7,166 bases of DNA from NCBI GenBank assembly GCA_016218005.1, contig JACRFF010000013.1, positions 1 to 7,166 of the forward strand. The letters run 5' to 3'. Numbering within the stretch: the first letter of the stretch is position 1; every line of letters starts with the position of its first letter. A model generated the notes under the pieces. It had not been told where the DNA came from and ran no database searches. It worked only from the letters and a program-made list of their open reading frames with translations. Origin of the DNA: Ignavibacteriales bacterium (GTDB lineage Bacteria > Bacteroidota > Ignavibacteria > UBA10030). The position numbers and the translations under genes are program-made. This document shows positions 5,412-7,166 of this stretch, in pieces.

Positions 5412-7166
5412 ACTTTTCCAAATTCACAATTAAATCTCAAGAAGCGGTACAGAACGCGCAAGAGATTGCATCCAGCTACAGCAACCAGAGCATCGAGCCG
5501 GATCATTTGCTCGCCGCGCTCGTGCAGGATAGCGAAGGGGTCGTTACCCCCATTCTCCAGAAGCTTGGCGCAAACGTCAGCTTTCTGAAAATCAAAATCA
5601 ATGAAGCGGTTGAGCGATTGCCGAAGGTGCAAGGAGCGGGACTGAGCAGCCAACATCTCTCGCCTGCGCTCGGTCAAGTGTTTGAGTCGGCACAGAAGGA
5701 AGCGCAGCAACTCAAAGACGAATATATCAGCACCGAGCATTTGTTGCTGGGTTTGCTGGAAGGGAAGTCGCCCGCCGCGCAGCTGCTCACCGATCAAGGC
5801 GTTACGAAGGATGGCATCTACAAAGCACTCAAAGATGTGCGAGGCACGCAGCGCGTTACCGACCAGAATCCGGAGGACAAGTATCAATCGCTGCAACGGT
5901 TTGGCCGCGACTTGAACGAACTTGCACGTCGAGGCAAGTTGGATCCGGTGATTGGGCGCGAGGAAGAAATTCGTCGCATTCTGCAAGTGCTCTCGCGCCG
6001 CACGAAGAACAATCCTGTGCTCATCGGTGATCCCGGCGTAGGCAAGACGGCCATCGCAGAAGGTATCGCGCACCGCATCGTGCAAGGCGACGTGCCGGAG
6101 AATCTGAAGACAAAGCGTATCGTTGCTCTCGATATGGGGTCGCTTGTGGCAGGCACAAGTTTCCGCGGACAGTTTGAAGAGCGGCTCAAGGCCGTGCTGA
6201 AGGAAGTAACCGAATCGAACGGCGAGATCATTCTGTTCATCGATGAACTCCACACACTCGTCGGTGCCGGCGCGGCACAAGGCGCGGTCGATGCGGCGAA
6301 CATGTTGAAGCCAGCGCTTGCGCGCGGCGATCTGCGTGCGATCGGCGCGACGACCATTGACGAGTATCGTAAGCACGTGGAAAAGGATCCGGCGCTCGAA
6401 CGCCGCTTTCAACCGGTACTCGTAGATGAACCGAGCGTGGAAGACACCATTTCCATCGTGCGCGGACTCAAAGACCGCTACGAAGTGCATCACGGCGTGC
6501 GCATCACGGATGGTGCGATTGTCGCAGCGGCACAGTTAAGTCATCGCTACATCTCCGACCGTTTTCTGCCGGATAAAGCCATCGACCTTGTCGATGAAGC
6601 GGCGTCGAAGCTGCGGATTGAAATCGATTCGATGCCGGAGGCATTAGACGACGTTGAGCGGAAAGTGAAGCAGTTGGAGATCGAGCGCGAGGCGGTGAAG
6701 CGCGAGTTTTCCGCCGACTACATGGATGACGAAAGCCGCAAGGCGAATCAAACGCATCTCGTTGACATTGAGCGCGAGCTTGGCGAGTTGAATCAAAAGC
6801 GATCCGCATTGAAAGCCCACTGGCAGCTTGAGAAAGAACTGATCCAATCCATACGCACGATGAAGACGGCGGTCGAACAAGCGAAGACAGAGGCGGATCA
6901 GCAAGAACGACAGGGGAATCTTGGCCGCGTGGCGGAGCTGCGCTACGGCGTCATCGTTGGCTTGGACAAGAAGCTGAAAGAGACAACGACTCGATTGGCG
7001 GAAGCGCAGAAGAATCAAAAAATGCTGAAGGAAGAGGTCGACGCGGAAGACATCGCGGAGATCGTGGCGAAGTGGACCGGCGTTCCCGTGCAGCGCATGC
7101 TGGAGACCGAGCGCACGAAGCTGTTACACCTTGAGGATAAGATTCACGAGCGGATGGTGAACCAGA
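5408..7166 (+). CDS. clpB: Disaggregase ClpB (Hsp100), partial, C-terminal third beyond window
   Basis: A hexameric AAA+ motor that pulls polypeptides out of aggregates together with DnaK. I read 586 codons without a break. The N domain (1 to about 145) has the two Clp-N repeats. The first ATPase domain has Walker A GDPGVGKT (207-214), Walker B FIDE with catalytic Glu280, and paired arginine fingers Arg332-Arg333. The coiled-coil M domain follows (about 410-535), longer than in ClpA or ClpC, which marks it as ClpB; Trp472 and Trp556 match E. coli landmarks shifted by about ten residues. The window ends in HERMVNQ, just before the second Walker A. Pore loop 1 reads [10 protein letters not shown], where ClpB usually has AGAKYRGEFE. 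ATG 5408 is the only start: TGA at 5393-5395 is in frame upstream. No Shine-Dalgarno and no clear promoter are seen in the 198-base gap from dnaK. Confidence 0.97.
   Translation, partial: MNFSKFTIKSQEAVQNAQEIASSYSNQSIEPDHLLAALVQDSEGVVTPILQKLGANVSFLKIKINEAVERLPKVQGAGLSSQHLSPALGQVFESAQKEAQQLKDEYISTEHLLLGLLEGKSPAAQLLTDQGVTKDGIYKALKDVRGTQRVTDQNPEDKYQSLQRFGRDLNELARRGKLDPVIGREEEIRRILQVLSRRTKNNPVLIGDPGVGKTAIAEGIAHRIVQGDVPENLKTKRIVALDMGSLVAGTSFRGQFEERLKAVLKEVTESNGEIILFIDELHTLVGAGAAQGAVDAANMLKPALARGDLRAIGATTIDEYRKHVEKDPALERRFQPVLVDEPSVEDTISIVRGLKDRYEVHHGVRITDGAIVAAAQLSHRYISDRFLPDKAIDLVDEAASKLRIEIDSMPEALDDVERKVKQLEIEREAVKREFSADYMDDESRKANQTHLVDIERELGELNQKRSALKAHWQLEKELIQSIRTMKTAVEQAKTEADQQERQGNLGRVAELRYGVIVGLDKKLKETTTRLAEAQKNQKMLKEEVDAEDIAEIVAKWTGVPVQRMLETERTKLLHLEDKIHERMVNQ

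Noticed and set aside
5294..6493. 399-codon open frame on the minus strand opposite clpB
   Set aside because: It mirrors the codon pattern of clpB, shows no family motif, and the plus strand encodes an unmistakable ClpB over the same bases.

Overview
The window comes from a bacterial chromosome and holds six protein genes in two divergent groups. Base composition looks balanced to slightly GC-rich. Four of the five starts on complete or coupled genes have recognisable Shine-Dalgarno sequences. The DnaK and ClpB look fully bacterial. Strong Shine-Dalgarno use argues against a typical Bacteroidetes. The secreted PA-domain M28 peptidase, the DnaK tail and an ATTCCCG/CGGGAAT intergenic hairpin would fit a neighbouring FCB-type lineage such as Ignavibacteria or Chlorobi, but this placement is a guess. 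No mobile element, CRISPR array, tRNA or rRNA is visible.

Left arm, minus strand (1-1996): an exported zinc aminopeptidase of family M28 (419-1996) is followed, with a one-base TAATG stop/start overlap, by a biotin-protein ligase (birA type, 1-419) that runs off the left edge. The ligase has no N-terminal DNA-binding domain, so it should be a pure enzyme and not a repressor. A sigma70-like promoter can be proposed at 2031-2059.

Divergent intergenic region (1997-2278): this is the most interesting non-coding stretch. A -24/-12 element at 2213-2228 matches the sigma54 consensus at all but one core base. About 80-140 bp upstream of its predicted start lie two copies of a TGKCA-N6-TGKCA direct repeat whose first bases are 42 bp apart, the position and helical phasing expected of enhancer sites for a sigma54 activator. 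This suggests the chaperone operon is activator-dependent rather than controlled by HrcA/CIRCE or a sigma32-type factor.

Right arm, plus strand (2279-7166): two tandem small heat-shock proteins (2279-2689, 2713-3183) and dnaK (3269-5209) form a probable operon that ends at a strong hairpin (5269-5293). After a 198-bp gap holding a second small hairpin and a dispersed-repeat-like palindrome, clpB begins at 5408 and runs off the right edge just before its second ATPase domain. Together these encode a holdase-to-disaggregase chain: small Hsps bind unfolding proteins, DnaK loads them, and ClpB threads them out of aggregates. The co-chaperones DnaJ and GrpE are not in the window. Nothing here is a wholly new system. 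The novelty lies in the regulatory architecture, an atypical ClpB pore loop and the unusual clpB leader.
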